A DNA stretch of 64,000 nt, from positions 1 through 64,000 of the forward strand of contig CAJMRL010000004.1 in the NCBI GenBank assembly GCA_905215805.1, in the 5' to 3' direction. The stretch's first letter is position 1. Each line of letters begins with the position of its first letter. Made by a program: the position numbers and the translations under genes. The DNA comes from an uncultured bacterium. Its GTDB lineage: Bacteria; Bacillota; Clostridia; UBA1381. Shown piece after piece: positions 1 to 9,252 of this stretch. The notes beneath the pieces are model-generated. The model did not search any database, was not told where the DNA came from, and saw nothing but the letters and a program-made list of their open reading frames with translations.

Positions 1-204
1 ATAATCTGACGATTTTTTCAACAATTTTTTATGAATTTTTAGAGGTTACCATTATTATATACTGTTTTTCTAAAAAATTCAACATTATTTTTTATTTTTT
101 GCGGAAATTTTTGTACTAAAAACTTATGAAGCGGAATAAAATTAATTGGTAATATTATCGGAGCAAAAATTTTCCGAAAATTTTATCAGAAAGGATGATA
201 TGTT

Positions 205-1119
205 ATGAAAAAAATTCTATTTTTAATGGCGGCGTTGATCATGCTTTCATCATGTGAATATATGCCGGAGAAAAAAGACATCGAGCCGGGAAATACAGCT
301 GAACCTGTACATACATCAGACGCAACGGCAGAGGCTCAGGCAGAGGTGTTCCAAAGTCCTTCTCCCAATATTGAAACGGATGCTGTGGAAGTAAAACCTG
401 CCTCGGATTATGATATGATAGATTCAAAAGGAATGGGCTGGGGATTTGTAAGGAAAAAAGGCGCTCCTCCTGAAATCACGGCAAAGCAGAAGGAGGATTT
501 AGAAAAATACAGAGGAGTATATATGGACGAAAACAATAAGGCGGCATTATATCTGACTTTTGATGAGGGATATGAAAACGGATTCACATCAAGGATACTT
601 GATATATTGGCTGAAAAGAATGTTCCTGCGGCGTTTTTTGTAACAGGTCCATATCTTAAAAGTCAGAATGAGCTTATACAGAGAATGATAGATGAGGGAC
701 ATATAGTTGGGAATCATACAGTGAATCATCTTAACCTTGCCAATCAGCCGGTTGAAACGGTGCAGTCGGAGCTGGAAGATATGAATAAGACTTGTGAAGA
801 GATTTATGGAGTAAAAATGAAGTATATGCGTCCTCCGGAGGGAGAATACAGTCCCAGAGTACTTGCGGTGGCAAAAGATATGGGATATACTACGGTGTTT
901 TGGAGCATGGCATATAAGGATTGGGATGTCAATATACAAAACGGGGCGGAATATGCTTATGATCAGATCGTGCCTTATTTGCACGGCGGTGCAATAATAT
1001 TGCTTCATGCGGTGTCTGCCGACAATACAGAAGCGTTGGGGAATATAATAGATGCCGCAAGGGGAATGGGATATGAATTTAGAAGCTTGGATGATTTGAG
1101 CATAACGGCAGCAGAATAA
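205..1119 (+). CDS. pdaA: PdaA-like polysaccharide deacetylase lipoprotein
   Basis: Predicted NodB-type (CE4) deacetylase acting on peptidoglycan at the outer membrane face. The first 17 residues are a lipoprotein signal ending in lipobox LSSC, so Cys17 would carry the lipid. An acidic, low-complexity linker follows to about residue 90. The NodB domain spans about 110-300 with motif 1 TFDEGYENG, motif 2 GNHTVNH (metal-binding His pair) and motif 3 RPPEGEYSP. The TFD-x-GYENG form is typical of PdaA, the delta-lactam-forming deacetylase of spore cortex synthesis, which fits a spore former. The ATG is preceded by AAAGGATGATATGTT. It stands alone before the PL11 gene. The exact substrate is inferred; another peptidoglycan deacetylase subtype is possible. 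Confidence 0.82.
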   Translation: MKKILFLMAALIMLSSCEYMPEKKDIEPGNTAEPVHTSDATAEAQAEVFQSPSPNIETDAVEVKPASDYDMIDSKGMGWGFVRKKGAPPEITAKQKEDLEKYRGVYMDENNKAALYLTFDEGYENGFTSRILDILAEKNVPAAFFVTGPYLKSQNELIQRMIDEGHIVGNHTVNHLNLANQPVETVQSELEDMNKTCEEIYGVKMKYMRPPEGEYSPRVLAVAKDMGYTTVFWSMAYKDWDVNIQNGAEYAYDQIVPYLHGGAIILLHAVSADNTEALGNIIDAARGMGYEFRSLDDLSITAAE

Positions 1120-1158
1120 TAAAAAATAAACAAAAGCAGAAAAATTTGAAAATACCCC

Positions 1159-1187
1159 TTTTATTTTTTTGATAGATGTAGTATAAT
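1159..1187 (+). promoter_or_regulatory. Weak candidate promoter of the PL11 gene
   Basis: A perfect TATAAT at 1182-1187 lies 65 bases before the ATG at 1252. The -35 position 17 bases upstream is only TTTTAT, so the promoter may need an activator, or the real -35 may differ. Confidence 0.35.
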
Positions 1188-1251
1188 ATATACATGTAAT
1201 TTATAGATAAACGGAACGCTTTAAATTGTGTTCGGGAGAGGAAGGGATAGT

Positions 1252-4071
1252 ATGAAGGAAGCAAGCTTTGATTTTGGAAAAAAACAGGTGACCGAAGGGT
1301 ACATAAAAATAACGGGTGACTGCATATATTCCAAGGAAAAAGGATACGGCATTGAAAAGCCTGCTGAAGCTGTGGTGAGAGATAAGGGAGAGTATGAACT
1401 GAATCGTGATTTCCTGTTCATGGGAGAAAATAAATTCAGAGTAGACATAGATAATGGAAAATATATCGTTAGAGTGAATACCGGGGATTACGATGACGAG
1501 GGAGATGTCACAACTTCATATAGTGTAAACGGAATAAAGGAAAGTGCATGGGTGTATGACAGTGCTGTGATTTCAAAGGTGCTTAAGGTTGATGTAACCG
1601 ACGGAAGCATGGTATTTGAGTTTAATAAAGGAAAACACTGTACTTTAAACAGCATTGATATTGCTCCGTTAAGAGATATGCCTGCTCCGGAAACGGAAGT
1701 GACGGTAACTGCCAAAAGAACAGAATGCGGCGTAAAGCTTGCATGGAAGCCGCTTGAAGGGGTAATGGGATATAGAGTAAAGCGCCTGAATCATCAAAAT
1801 AATGAGCCGGATAAATGTGTGGATGTGGTATGTGAGGAATATACGGATAATGACGTGGCTTTGTGCGAAAAATATTCATATTCTGTATGCGGATTGTATT
1901 CTCACAAATTTGAAGCGGATAATAAATTTGAAATAACGGTTACTATAACAGACGGCGGTAAGGTTGAAGATGAGATAAAGAATCTTGACGCAAAGGAAAC
2001 GCCGGTAAGCGTGGCTTTGATATGGGAAGGCTTTGACAAGGCGGTATGGTATAATATTTATCAGAAAGCGCCTTACGGAATATATAAAAAAATTGGAACA
2101 ACAACGGAATGCGCATATATTGATGATAAGGTTGTAACGAATGTTCCCTTCATTTATGCGGTCGAGGCTGTTACTACAAGCGGAATATCAAAGCGTGCAG
2201 AAGTAAAAATCGATATGGAAGCCCAGCCTGTAAAGCGAAAAATGGAAACGCTCGACAGAGGTGCGGTTGCGATAAAAACAGCAGACGGAGTATTTTTAAG
2301 CTGGAGACTTAACGGATGGGAATATGAGGCAGGTATCGATTTTATGCTGTTCAGAAATGGCAGCTGCATCACTGAATCACCAATAACCGATTCTACAAAT
2401 TATCTTGACAAGGACGGAAAGTCAGGAGATGAATATACAGTCAAAGCCGTACTTAATGGAAAAATGGAAAAGAAGGGCTATACTGTAAAGGTGAGTGATA
2501 CTCCATACTTGTCGATTCCGCTGGATAAGCCTGCTCCTGTGTCATTAAGAGACGGAAAGGTTTATGAGTATACTGCAAATGATGCATCAGTAGCCGATTT
2601 GGACGGCGATGGCGAATATGAGATAATACTGAAATGGGATTGTAATGGAAAGGATAACTCCCACAAAGGATTTACGGGCAATGTATACTTGGATGCATAT
2701 AAGCTTAACGGCAAAAAGCTTTGGCGCATAGACTTGGGCAGGAATATAAGAGCGGGAGCACATTATACTCAGTTTATGTGCTATGATTTCAATAATGACG
2801 GAAAAGCTGAAGTCATATGCAAAACAGCAGACGGAACGGTAGATGGAACAGGTAAGGTTATAGGAGATGCTGAGGCGGATTATGTAAATAAGGATGGGTT
2901 TATTATTGAAGGACCGGAGTATCTCACTTTGTTCAGGGGCACGGACGGCGCAGAAATGGATACCGTTGACTATGATCCTCCGAGAGGAAATGTAGCTCAA
3001 TGGGGAGACTCATGGGGAAACAGAGTGGACCGTTTTCTTGCATGTGTTGCATATCTTGACGGAGTGAATCCAAGTGTTGTAATGTGCAGAGGATACTATG
3101 ATCATGGACGTCCTACAAATTTAGTAGCATATGATGTTATAGATAACAGCTTGGTCAGAAGATGGAAATTCCGTGCTGACAGTACACAAAATATAGAATA
3201 TACAGCTCAGGGAAATCATAATCTCGGTGTTGGAGATATAGATGGTGACGGATTGGACGAAATTGTTTACGGAGCGATGGCGGTTGACCATGACGGAACG
3301 GGAATATATTCGACAGGAATAGGTCATGGAGACTGCCTGAACCTCGGCAATTTCAATCCGGATACTCCTAATCTTGATTTCTTCCAGATCCATGAAGAAT
3401 CTGATGCGGAATATGGCTTTGAATCAAGAGATCCGGCAACGGGAGAAATAAAATGGGGATTCTATACCGGACGTGATACAACAAGAGGTCTCTGCGCAAA
3501 GATTGACCCAAGGTACAGAGGTAATCAGTGCTGGGTAATGGATGACGGAATATATACTATGGACGGAAAGCTTATAAATGAAAAAGGACCTGAAAGTATA
3601 AATTTCGCGATTTGGTGGGATGGAGATCTTATAAGAGAATTACTTGACCATGAATTTGATGACAATATAGGCTCGGGTTATCCTAAAATATATAAGTGGG
3701 ATTATGAAAATAATAAGCTTATAACCATAATGGATCCGAGCGGAGTGTTATCAAACAATTGGAAGAAAGGAAATCCTTGTATACAGGCTGATATTTTAGG
3801 CGATTGGAGAGAAGAGGTGATTTGGAGAAATACCGACAGTACAGAGCTTAGAATATATACAACCACTGAGCTTACGAACCATAAATTCTATACCTTGATG
3901 CACGACAGTGTATACAGATGCTCGGTGGCTTTCCAGAATACAGCATATAACCAATGCACGCAGACAAGTTTTTACATAGGACCGGAAATGGATAAGCCTC
4001 CGGTACCTAATAATGATTATGTAAGAGGAGAAATAATGCCTGATTTTACTGAGGATATAGATTTGGTATAG
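1252..4071 (+). CDS. Rhamnogalacturonan lyase, PL11 family (cytoplasmic)
   Basis: Beta-eliminating lyase cutting the rhamnose-galacturonate backbone of rhamnogalacturonan I. I place the start at ATG 1252, because GAGAGGAAGGGA precedes it at good spacing; a GTG 24 bases upstream has no ribosome binding site. Residues 1-140 look like the galactose-binding-like domain often found in RG-I enzymes (FDFGKK...GYGIE). Residues about 150-330 hold fibronectin-III-like segments. Residues about 355-939 form the PL11 propeller with calcium-binding DxDGDG repeats (DLDGDGEYEI, DIDGDGLDEI). No signal peptide is visible, so it should act in the cytoplasm on imported oligosaccharides, like YesX of Bacillus. 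It lies about 12 kb from the main pectin locus, which is unusual. Confidence 0.88.
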   Translation: MKEASFDFGKKQVTEGYIKITGDCIYSKEKGYGIEKPAEAVVRDKGEYELNRDFLFMGENKFRVDIDNGKYIVRVNTGDYDDEGDVTTSYSVNGIKESAWVYDSAVISKVLKVDVTDGSMVFEFNKGKHCTLNSIDIAPLRDMPAPETEVTVTAKRTECGVKLAWKPLEGVMGYRVKRLNHQNNEPDKCVDVVCEEYTDNDVALCEKYSYSVCGLYSHKFEADNKFEITVTITDGGKVEDEIKNLDAKETPVSVALIWEGFDKAVWYNIYQKAPYGIYKKIGTTTECAYIDDKVVTNVPFIYAVEAVTTSGISKRAEVKIDMEAQPVKRKMETLDRGAVAIKTADGVFLSWRLNGWEYEAGIDFMLFRNGSCITESPITDSTNYLDKDGKSGDEYTVKAVLNGKMEKKGYTVKVSDTPYLSIPLDKPAPVSLRDGKVYEYTANDASVADLDGDGEYEIILKWDCNGKDNSHKGFTGNVYLDAYKLNGKKLWRIDLGRNIRAGAHYTQFMCYDFNNDGKAEVICKTADGTVDGTGKVIGDAEADYVNKDGFIIEGPEYLTLFRGTDGAEMDTVDYDPPRGNVAQWGDSWGNRVDRFLACVAYLDGVNPSVVMCRGYYDHGRPTNLVAYDVIDNSLVRRWKFRADSTQNIEYTAQGNHNLGVGDIDGDGLDEIVYGAMAVDHDGTGIYSTGIGHGDCLNLGNFNPDTPNLDFFQIHEESDAEYGFESRDPATGEIKWGFYTGRDTTRGLCAKIDPRYRGNQCWVMDDGIYTMDGKLINEKGPESINFAIWWDGDLIRELLDHEFDDNIGSGYPKIYKWDYENNKLITIMDPSGVLSNNWKKGNPCIQADILGDWREEVIWRNTDSTELRIYTTTELTNHKFYTLMHDSVYRCSVAFQNTAYNQCTQTSFYIGPEMDKPPVPNNDYVRGEIMPDFTEDIDLV

Positions 4072-4172
4072 GTTTTTTATACTTTGTAGTGTCGAAATAC
4101 GGTCATTTTTTACAAAAAGATTACAAAAATGTGTAGTTTATATACTAATTCAAATAAAAAATAAAAACAATA

Positions 4173-4201
4173 TTGACCTTTTCGGAAATTTAGGATAGAA
4201 T
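4173..4201 (+). promoter_or_regulatory. Promoter of the rsmD-coaD operon
   Basis: TTGACC (4173-4178), a 17-base spacer and TAGAAT (4196-4201). An overlapping TATAAT at 4201-4206 is an alternative -10. It lies about 60 bases before rsmD. Confidence 0.6.
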
Positions 4202-4232
4202 ATAATGCGTAGTTATATGCGCATTATATTCT
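4197..4232 (+). repeat. 13-bp perfect inverted repeat overlapping the rsmD promoter
   Basis: AGAATATAATGCG (4197-4209) is mirrored by CGCATTATATTCT (4220-4232) around a 10-base loop. It covers the -10 element and the first transcribed bases. It could be an operator, a 5' UTR hairpin, or the terminator of the PL11 gene; no T-run follows, which argues against the last. Confidence 0.6.
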
Positions 4233-4260
4233 GTTCTGTCTAAGAAAGGATAGCTGCTAT

Positions 4261-4803
4261 ATGAGAATTATTGCAGGTTCAAGGCGCGGACATAAACTGC
4301 TTGAATTTGACGGCATGAATGTACGCCCTACAACCGATCGCGTCAGAGAATCTATTTTTAATATAATACAGACCTACGTTCCGGAGGCAAGAGTACTTGA
4401 CATGTTTTCCGGCAGCGGGGCGCTGAGTCTTGAGGCTGTTTCGAGAGGCGCACATGCCGCAGTATGTATCGATTCGGATAAAAAGAGTATAGATATAATA
4501 AAGAAAAATATTGAATCGCTTAAATTTTCGGACAGATGTACTGTTCTTAATATGTCCTGCTTTGATTATGCAGAAGATACGGATGAAAAATTTGATATTA
4601 TATTTCTTGATCCTCCGTACAATAAAAATCTCATAGAACCGGCCTTGGATACGATAGTCAGAAATGAACTTTTATCAGATAACGGAATAGCTGTGCTTGA
4701 AAGTGATAGTACCGACTTTCGCTCTGAGATAAAAGGGTTGCGTATTTACAAGCAAAAAAAATATGGACGTACATTTATTACAGTTTATAAGAGGGAAGAT
4801 TAA
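4261..4803 (+). CDS. rsmD: 16S rRNA (guanine-966-N2)-methyltransferase RsmD
   Basis: Methylates G966 of 16S rRNA during 30S maturation, using S-adenosylmethionine. The N-terminus [13 protein letters not shown] and the following [13 protein letters not shown] are hallmark RsmD sequences. The SAM-binding motif [15 protein letters not shown] lies at about residues 44-58 and the catalytic DPPYN at about 117-121. The length of 180 residues is normal. AAAGGATAG precedes the ATG. Only five bases separate it from coaD, the usual rsmD-coaD pairing in Firmicutes. Confidence 0.96.
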   Translation: MRIIAGSRRGHKLLEFDGMNVRPTTDRVRESIFNIIQTYVPEARVLDMFSGSGALSLEAVSRGAHAAVCIDSDKKSIDIIKKNIESLKFSDRCTVLNMSCFDYAEDTDEKFDIIFLDPPYNKNLIEPALDTIVRNELLSDNGIAVLESDSTDFRSEIKGLRIYKQKKYGRTFITVYKRED

Positions 4804-4808
4804 AACGA

Positions 4809-5288
4809 ATGAGAACAGCGGTTTATCCGGGCAGTTTTGACCCGATAACAAACGGACATCTTGATATTATACGGCGTGCCGGAAAGCTTTATGACAAATT
4901 GATTGTCGGAGTGCTTAATAATCCCGGCAAAAAAACGCCTATGTTTTCTGTTGAGGAAAGAATGGAGATGATACGTTCTGTAACAGAAGATATTCCAAAT
5001 GTTGAAGTGGACAGCTTTGAGGGACTTTTGGTTGATTTCGCAAAGGCGAACGGCGCTAATGTTATAATTAAAGGACTTAGGACCGTGGCGGATTTTGAAT
5101 ATGAGTTTCAGATGGCGCTGCTTAACAAAGCGCTTAATCCGGAGTATGAAACAATGTTTCTTATGACGGATACAAAATATTCATATATAAGCTCCAGTAT
5201 GGTAAAGGAGCTTGCCGGCTTCCATGGAAATTTGACCGGCTTGGTTCCTAATGGGATAATAGACAAAATAAGAGAAAAAATTAGATAG
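4809..5288 (+). CDS. coaD: Phosphopantetheine adenylyltransferase
   Basis: Fourth step of coenzyme A synthesis: ATP plus 4'-phosphopantetheine gives dephospho-CoA and pyrophosphate. The nucleotidyltransferase motif [16 protein letters not shown] (residues 5-20) contains the T/HxGH-type signature. [18 protein letters not shown] and the serine-rich [13 protein letters not shown] near the C-terminus are typical of CoaD. At 159 residues it is full length. It is co-transcribed with rsmD. Confidence 0.97.
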   Translation: MRTAVYPGSFDPITNGHLDIIRRAGKLYDKLIVGVLNNPGKKTPMFSVEERMEMIRSVTEDIPNVEVDSFEGLLVDFAKANGANVIIKGLRTVADFEYEFQMALLNKALNPEYETMFLMTDTKYSYISSSMVKELAGFHGNLTGLVPNGIIDKIREKIR

Positions 5289-5357
5289 TTAAAATTATGG
5301 CATGTCATATCCGCCGTAATGATTGAAAAGAACTGCTACGAAAGGATTGATATTGAA

Positions 5358-5813
5358 ATGGATATGGATATGGATATCATGGAAATAATTAACATGATGG
5401 AGGAAACTATAGAAAAGGCATCAACAGTGCCTCTTACGGGTAAGGTTATGCTTGACAAGGACGAGCTGTTGGATTATATTCAGGAAATAAGGCTTGTATA
5501 TCCGGATGAGCTTAAAGAGGCAAAATGGGTGAAATCAGAAAGAGCAAAGATTTTGAGCGAAGCAGAGGCAAGAGCCGAGCAGATTCAAAAAAATGCGGAA
5601 GAGACTCAAATGCAGCTTATAGATGAGCATGAGGTTACAAAGATTGCGTATTCACAGGCCAATGAGATATATACAAAAGCGCAGCAGGATGCTATGGAAG
5701 CAAGAAATGACGCGTGTGATTATGCAGATGAAGTGCTTTCGGATCTTGAGAAGCGTCTTGATCTGCTTTTAAGAAAAGTTAGGGAAGATAAGGAACATTA
5801 TAAAAACAACTGA
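5358..5813 (+). CDS. Coiled-coil protein of unknown function next to coaD
   Basis: I do not recognise a named function. I place the start at ATG 5358, preceded by GAAAGGATTG; an upstream ATG at 5319 lacks a ribosome binding site. The N-terminus is acidic and Met-rich ([11 protein letters not shown]). A segment with [13 protein letters not shown] resembles the start of DivIVA- or ATP-synthase-stalk-like coiled-coil proteins. Residues about 55-150 are strongly helical, with many Ala, Glu, Gln and Lys ([16 protein letters not shown]). No membrane segment or signal is seen. Proteins like this are frequent just after coaD in Clostridia and are often annotated as ATPase-like. The role may be structural; this is inference. 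Confidence 0.7.
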   Translation: MDMDMDIMEIINMMEETIEKASTVPLTGKVMLDKDELLDYIQEIRLVYPDELKEAKWVKSERAKILSEAEARAEQIQKNAEETQMQLIDEHEVTKIAYSQANEIYTKAQQDAMEARNDACDYADEVLSDLEKRLDLLLRKVREDKEHYKNN

Positions 5814-5835
5814 TAATAAAAAAAGCGGAGTTACC

Positions 5836-5866
5836 AGGGCTGGAAAATAAAAAATTTTCAGCTCTT
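5836..5866 (+). terminator. Weak hairpin between the coiled-coil gene and fhs
   Basis: AGGGCT-G-GAAAAT pairs with ATTTTC-AGCTCT across an AAAA loop, with one bulged G and one wobble. No T-run follows. It may be a weak terminator or an RNA-stability hairpin. Confidence 0.35.
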
Positions 5867-5908
5867 GTTGAGTTTATAAAAGTATATTCACGGAAAGGGG
5901 ATAAAACC

Positions 5909-7579
5909 ATGTTATCCGATATTGAAATTGCACAGCAGGCGAATATGAAGCATATAAGAGATATAGCAAAGTCTCTCGGGATAGAGGACGATGAGCTGGA
6001 ATATTACGGCAAGTATAAGGCAAAGCTCGGAAATGATGTATATGATAAATTTGCCGATAAGGAAAACGGAAAACTTATTCTTGTAACCGCTATAAATCCT
6101 ACTCCGGCAGGTGAGGGCAAAACTACAACAACAATAGGCTTGGGAGATGCTTTTACCAGAATGGGCAAGAAGTGTGTTCTTGCGTTGAGAGAGCCGTCCT
6201 TGGGACCGGTGATGGGAATAAAGGGCGGAGCAGCGGGAGGCGGATACAGCCAGGTTGTGCCAATGGAGGATATAAACCTTCATTTTACAGGCGATATGCA
6301 CGCGATAACAGCGGCCAATAATCTTCTTTCGGCTATGATAGACAATCATATCAAGCAGGGAAACGAGCTTGATATAGATACAACGAATATAGTATGGAAA
6401 AGGGTAATGGATACAAACGACCGTGCGCTCAGAGAAATTGTGGTTGGCATGGGAGGAAAAATCAACGGAGTGCCTCGTCAGGATGGTTTTATGATAACCG
6501 TTGCTTCTGAAATAATGGCTATTTTGTGTCTTGCAAAGGATATAGAAGATTTAAAGAAGCGTTTCGGAGAAATAATTATAGGCTATAATAGGCATGGAGA
6601 GCCTGTATATGCGTCTGATCTGCATGCGGAGGGAGCAATGGCAGCGCTTATGAAGGATGCAATAAAGCCGAATTTGGTTCAGACTTTGGAGTATACTCCG
6701 TGTCTTATCCATGGCGGACCGTTTGCGAATATAGCTCATGGCTGCAATAGTGTTCAGGCTACAAAGCTTGCGATGAAGATGGGCGATTATGCTATAACGG
6801 AAGCGGGCTTCGGAGCAGATTTGGGTGCGGAAAAATTTATGGACATAAAATGCCGTATTGCCGGAATACATCCGGATGCAGTGGTTATAGTAGCAACGGT
6901 AAGAGCGCTTAAATATAACGGAGGCGTTAAAAAAGAGGATTTGAAAGAAGAAAATGTGGAGGCGTTAAAGAAGGGCGCAGTAAATTTGCAAAAGCATATA
7001 GAAAATATGCAGTCTTTCGGAGCGCCAGTTGTGGTGGCTGTAAATCGTTTTGATACAGATTCTGAAGAGGAATTGAATACCGTTATAGGATTGTGTAAAG
7101 AATGGGGTGCGCAATGCGCTTTGAGCGAGGTATTTGCAAAAGGCGGAGAAGGCGGAATTGAGCTTGCAAATAAGGTGATCGAAGCTTTGGAGAGTCAAAA
7201 TGCGGAGTATCATCCCGTATATGATAATAATGATTCAATATATGATAAAATCAATGCAATAGTGACTAAGATTTATGGCGGAAGCGGAGTCACATACTCA
7301 AAGAAAGCTGCAAAAATGATAGCGACATTGGAGAAGCTCGGCTTGGATAAAAAGCCTGTATGTATAGCAAAAACACAGTATTCTTTATCGGACGATCCAT
7401 CGCTTCTCGGACGGCCGGAAGGCTTTACAGTACATATAAAGACAATAAGAATATCAAACGGTGCGGGATTTATCGTGGCAGAGGCAGGCGATATTATGAC
7501 TATGCCTGGTTTGCCTAAGGTTCCGGCGGCAGAAAAAATAGATATTGACAGAAACGGAGTTATTTCCGGACTGTTTTAA
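5909..7579 (+). CDS. fhs: Formate-tetrahydrofolate ligase
   Basis: ATP-dependent formation of 10-formyl-THF from formate and tetrahydrofolate; it feeds purine and one-carbon metabolism and, in acetogens, the methyl branch of the Wood-Ljungdahl pathway. The ATP-binding loop [14 protein letters not shown] lies at residues about 67-80. [22 protein letters not shown] and [13 protein letters not shown] are family signatures. At 556 residues it is full length. GGAAAGGGGATAAAACC precedes the ATG. No other Wood-Ljungdahl genes are present here, so a general folate role is the safe reading. Confidence 0.97.
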   Translation: MLSDIEIAQQANMKHIRDIAKSLGIEDDELEYYGKYKAKLGNDVYDKFADKENGKLILVTAINPTPAGEGKTTTTIGLGDAFTRMGKKCVLALREPSLGPVMGIKGGAAGGGYSQVVPMEDINLHFTGDMHAITAANNLLSAMIDNHIKQGNELDIDTTNIVWKRVMDTNDRALREIVVGMGGKINGVPRQDGFMITVASEIMAILCLAKDIEDLKKRFGEIIIGYNRHGEPVYASDLHAEGAMAALMKDAIKPNLVQTLEYTPCLIHGGPFANIAHGCNSVQATKLAMKMGDYAITEAGFGADLGAEKFMDIKCRIAGIHPDAVVIVATVRALKYNGGVKKEDLKEENVEALKKGAVNLQKHIENMQSFGAPVVVAVNRFDTDSEEELNTVIGLCKEWGAQCALSEVFAKGGEGGIELANKVIEALESQNAEYHPVYDNNDSIYDKINAIVTKIYGGSGVTYSKKAAKMIATLEKLGLDKKPVCIAKTQYSLSDDPSLLGRPEGFTVHIKTIRISNGAGFIVAEAGDIMTMPGLPKVPAAEKIDIDRNGVISGLF

Positions 7580-7588
7580 GGAGGAAAA

Positions 7589-8017
7589 ATGCGCTACACA
7601 TCTTATTCACCGGAGGAAACCGAAAAAATAGCATATGAATTTTCACAGCGGCTCAATGCGGGTGATGTTGTATGTATGTATGGAGAGCTTGGCGCCGGAA
7701 AGACTGCTTTTGTAAGGGGGATAGCGCGCGGATTAGGTATAAAAGATCATATAACGAGTCCGACTTTTACAATAGTAAACGAGTATTGCGGGAAAATGCC
7801 GTTATATCATTTCGATGTTTACAGAATTGCTGAGGAGGATGAAATGTATGAGATAGGCTATGAGGAGTACATAGACGGAGACGGAGTGTCCGTCATAGAG
7901 TGGCCGCAGCTTATTAAGGATATACTGCCGAAAAGCTATTATTCAGTTAAGATAGACAGAAATTACGAAGCGGGCGAAAACTGCCGCATAATTACAATAG
8001 AAAGAGCGGGTAAATGA
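7589..8017 (+). CDS. tsaE: tRNA threonylcarbamoyladenosine synthesis ATPase TsaE
   Basis: ATPase partner of the TsaB-TsaD complex that installs t6A at position 37 of ANN-decoding tRNAs. The Walker A motif GELGAGKTAFVRGIA lies at about residues 34-48. ITSPTFTIVNEY and YHFDVYRI are TsaE family signatures, and VSVIEWPQ lies near the C-terminus. At 142 residues it is normal. It starts nine bases after fhs with AAGGAGGAAAA, and tsaB follows at once. Confidence 0.95.
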   Translation: MRYTSYSPEETEKIAYEFSQRLNAGDVVCMYGELGAGKTAFVRGIARGLGIKDHITSPTFTIVNEYCGKMPLYHFDVYRIAEEDEMYEIGYEEYIDGDGVSVIEWPQLIKDILPKSYYSVKIDRNYEAGENCRIITIERAGK

Positions 8018-8018
8018 T

Positions 8019-8732
8019 ATGAGGATTCTTGCAATTGATACCGCGTCAAATGTTGCTTCGGCAGCGGTGGTAGAGGATGGAATTTTGCGCGGAGAATATA
8101 TTTTAAATTTTAATAAAACTCATTCTCAAAAAATAATGCCAATGATAGATGCGTTGATGTCCGATTTGGAGCTTAAACCGGCTGATATTGATGTTTTTGC
8201 GGCTGCAAACGGTCCGGGCTCGTTTACAGGATTAAGGATAGGAGTAGCGACTGTTAAAGCGCTTGCACATGCGGTCAATAAACCGGTAGTCGGGATAAGT
8301 ACTCTTGCTTCTTTGGCATATAATTTACCATTTTGCGAGCATATTATAGTGCCGATCATGGACGCAAGGAGAAATCATGTGTATACTGCTTCTTATATAT
8401 GGGATGAGGATGGGTTTAAGGAGCTTAGTCCTGATGAAGTTATAAGTATAGATGAATGTATAGACTCATGCGGAGAATTTCTTGATACGGTATTTGTTGG
8501 TGACGGGGTGTCGGTATATAAGGAATATATAGAAGAGCGTCTTGGTGAAAGAGCGCATTTTGCTCCGGCATCAGCGCTTATGCAGAGAGCGTCTTCTATT
8601 GCAATGCTTGCTAAGGAGAAAGCAGATAAAGGAGAGGTCCAGAAATATAATGAGCTTGAGCCGTTTTATTTAAGAAAATCTCAGGCAGAGCGTGAATATG
8701 AGGAAAAACACGGAAAGGGAGCTGAAAAATAA
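8019..8732 (+). CDS. tsaB: tRNA threonylcarbamoyladenosine synthesis protein TsaB
   Basis: Pseudo-enzyme partner of TsaD in t6A synthesis. The N-terminus MRILAIDTASNVASAAV and the conserved NGPGSFTGLRIGVATVKALA (residues about 65-84) identify the ASKHA-fold TsaB. At 237 residues it is normal. Its stop overlaps the rpiB start (TAATG). The rimI acetyltransferase that often follows tsaB is absent. Confidence 0.95.
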   Translation: MRILAIDTASNVASAAVVEDGILRGEYILNFNKTHSQKIMPMIDALMSDLELKPADIDVFAAANGPGSFTGLRIGVATVKALAHAVNKPVVGISTLASLAYNLPFCEHIIVPIMDARRNHVYTASYIWDEDGFKELSPDEVISIDECIDSCGEFLDTVFVGDGVSVYKEYIEERLGERAHFAPASALMQRASSIAMLAKEKADKGEVQKYNELEPFYLRKSQAEREYEEKHGKGAEK

Positions 8733-9172
8733 TGATCGCAATAGGAAGTGACCACGGCGGATTTGAGCTGAAAAATCATGTTGTAAAGCATTTACAGGAT
8801 AAGGGGATCGAAGTAAAGGATTACGGAGTGTATAATGAGGACAGCGTTGATTATCCTGACTGCGCAAGGCCTGTATGTAAGGCGGTCCTTGACGGAGAAG
8901 CAGAATGCGGAATCCTTTTATGCGGGACAGGCATAGGGATTTCTATTGCAGCAAATAAGTTCAATGGAATAAGAGCTGCATTGTGCGGAGATGTATACAG
9001 CGCAGCAATGGCAAAACAGCATAATGATGCGAATATAATTTGTCTCGGCGGAAGGGTTATCGGAAGAGAACTGGCATTTATGATAGTCGACGCATGGCTT
9101 GAAAATGAGCATCTCGGCGGAAGACATGCAAAAAGAGTTGAAAAGATTCACCAGATTGAAAAAGAGCAGTAA
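8732..9172 (+). CDS. rpiB: Ribose-5-phosphate isomerase B
   Basis: Interconverts ribulose 5-phosphate and ribose 5-phosphate in the pentose phosphate pathway. MIAIGSDHGGFELK carries the active-site Asp-His. CGILLCGTGIGISIAANK has the catalytic Cys and anion-binding loop. The length of 146 residues is typical of the LacAB/RpiB family. A one-base overlap with tsaB implies translational coupling. A LacA/B-type isomerase is less likely because no tagatose pathway genes are nearby. Confidence 0.93.
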   Translation: MIAIGSDHGGFELKNHVVKHLQDKGIEVKDYGVYNEDSVDYPDCARPVCKAVLDGEAECGILLCGTGIGISIAANKFNGIRAALCGDVYSAAMAKQHNDANIICLGGRVIGRELAFMIVDAWLENEHLGGRHAKRVEKIHQIEKEQ

Positions 9173-9216
9173 ATCATATATACTCTCAGTAACAACAAAT
9201 AACTGCACTTCATAAT

Positions 9217-9239
9217 ATATGATATTGAAAATATCATAT
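9217..9239 (+). promoter_or_regulatory. 10-bp hairpin just before the murA ribosome binding site
   Basis: ATATGATATT (9217-9226) and AATATCATAT (9230-9239) form a perfect stem with a GAA loop. It ends one base before GGGGGTG and 13 bases before the TTG start of murA. It could limit murA translation or be a DNA operator. No T-run follows, so it is not a normal terminator. Confidence 0.45.
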
Positions 9240-9252
9240 TGGGGGTGTTGAT

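Noticed and set aside
589..1008. Minus-strand frame inside the deacetylase gene
   Set aside because: Shadow of a clear gene, no binding site, no recognisable domain.
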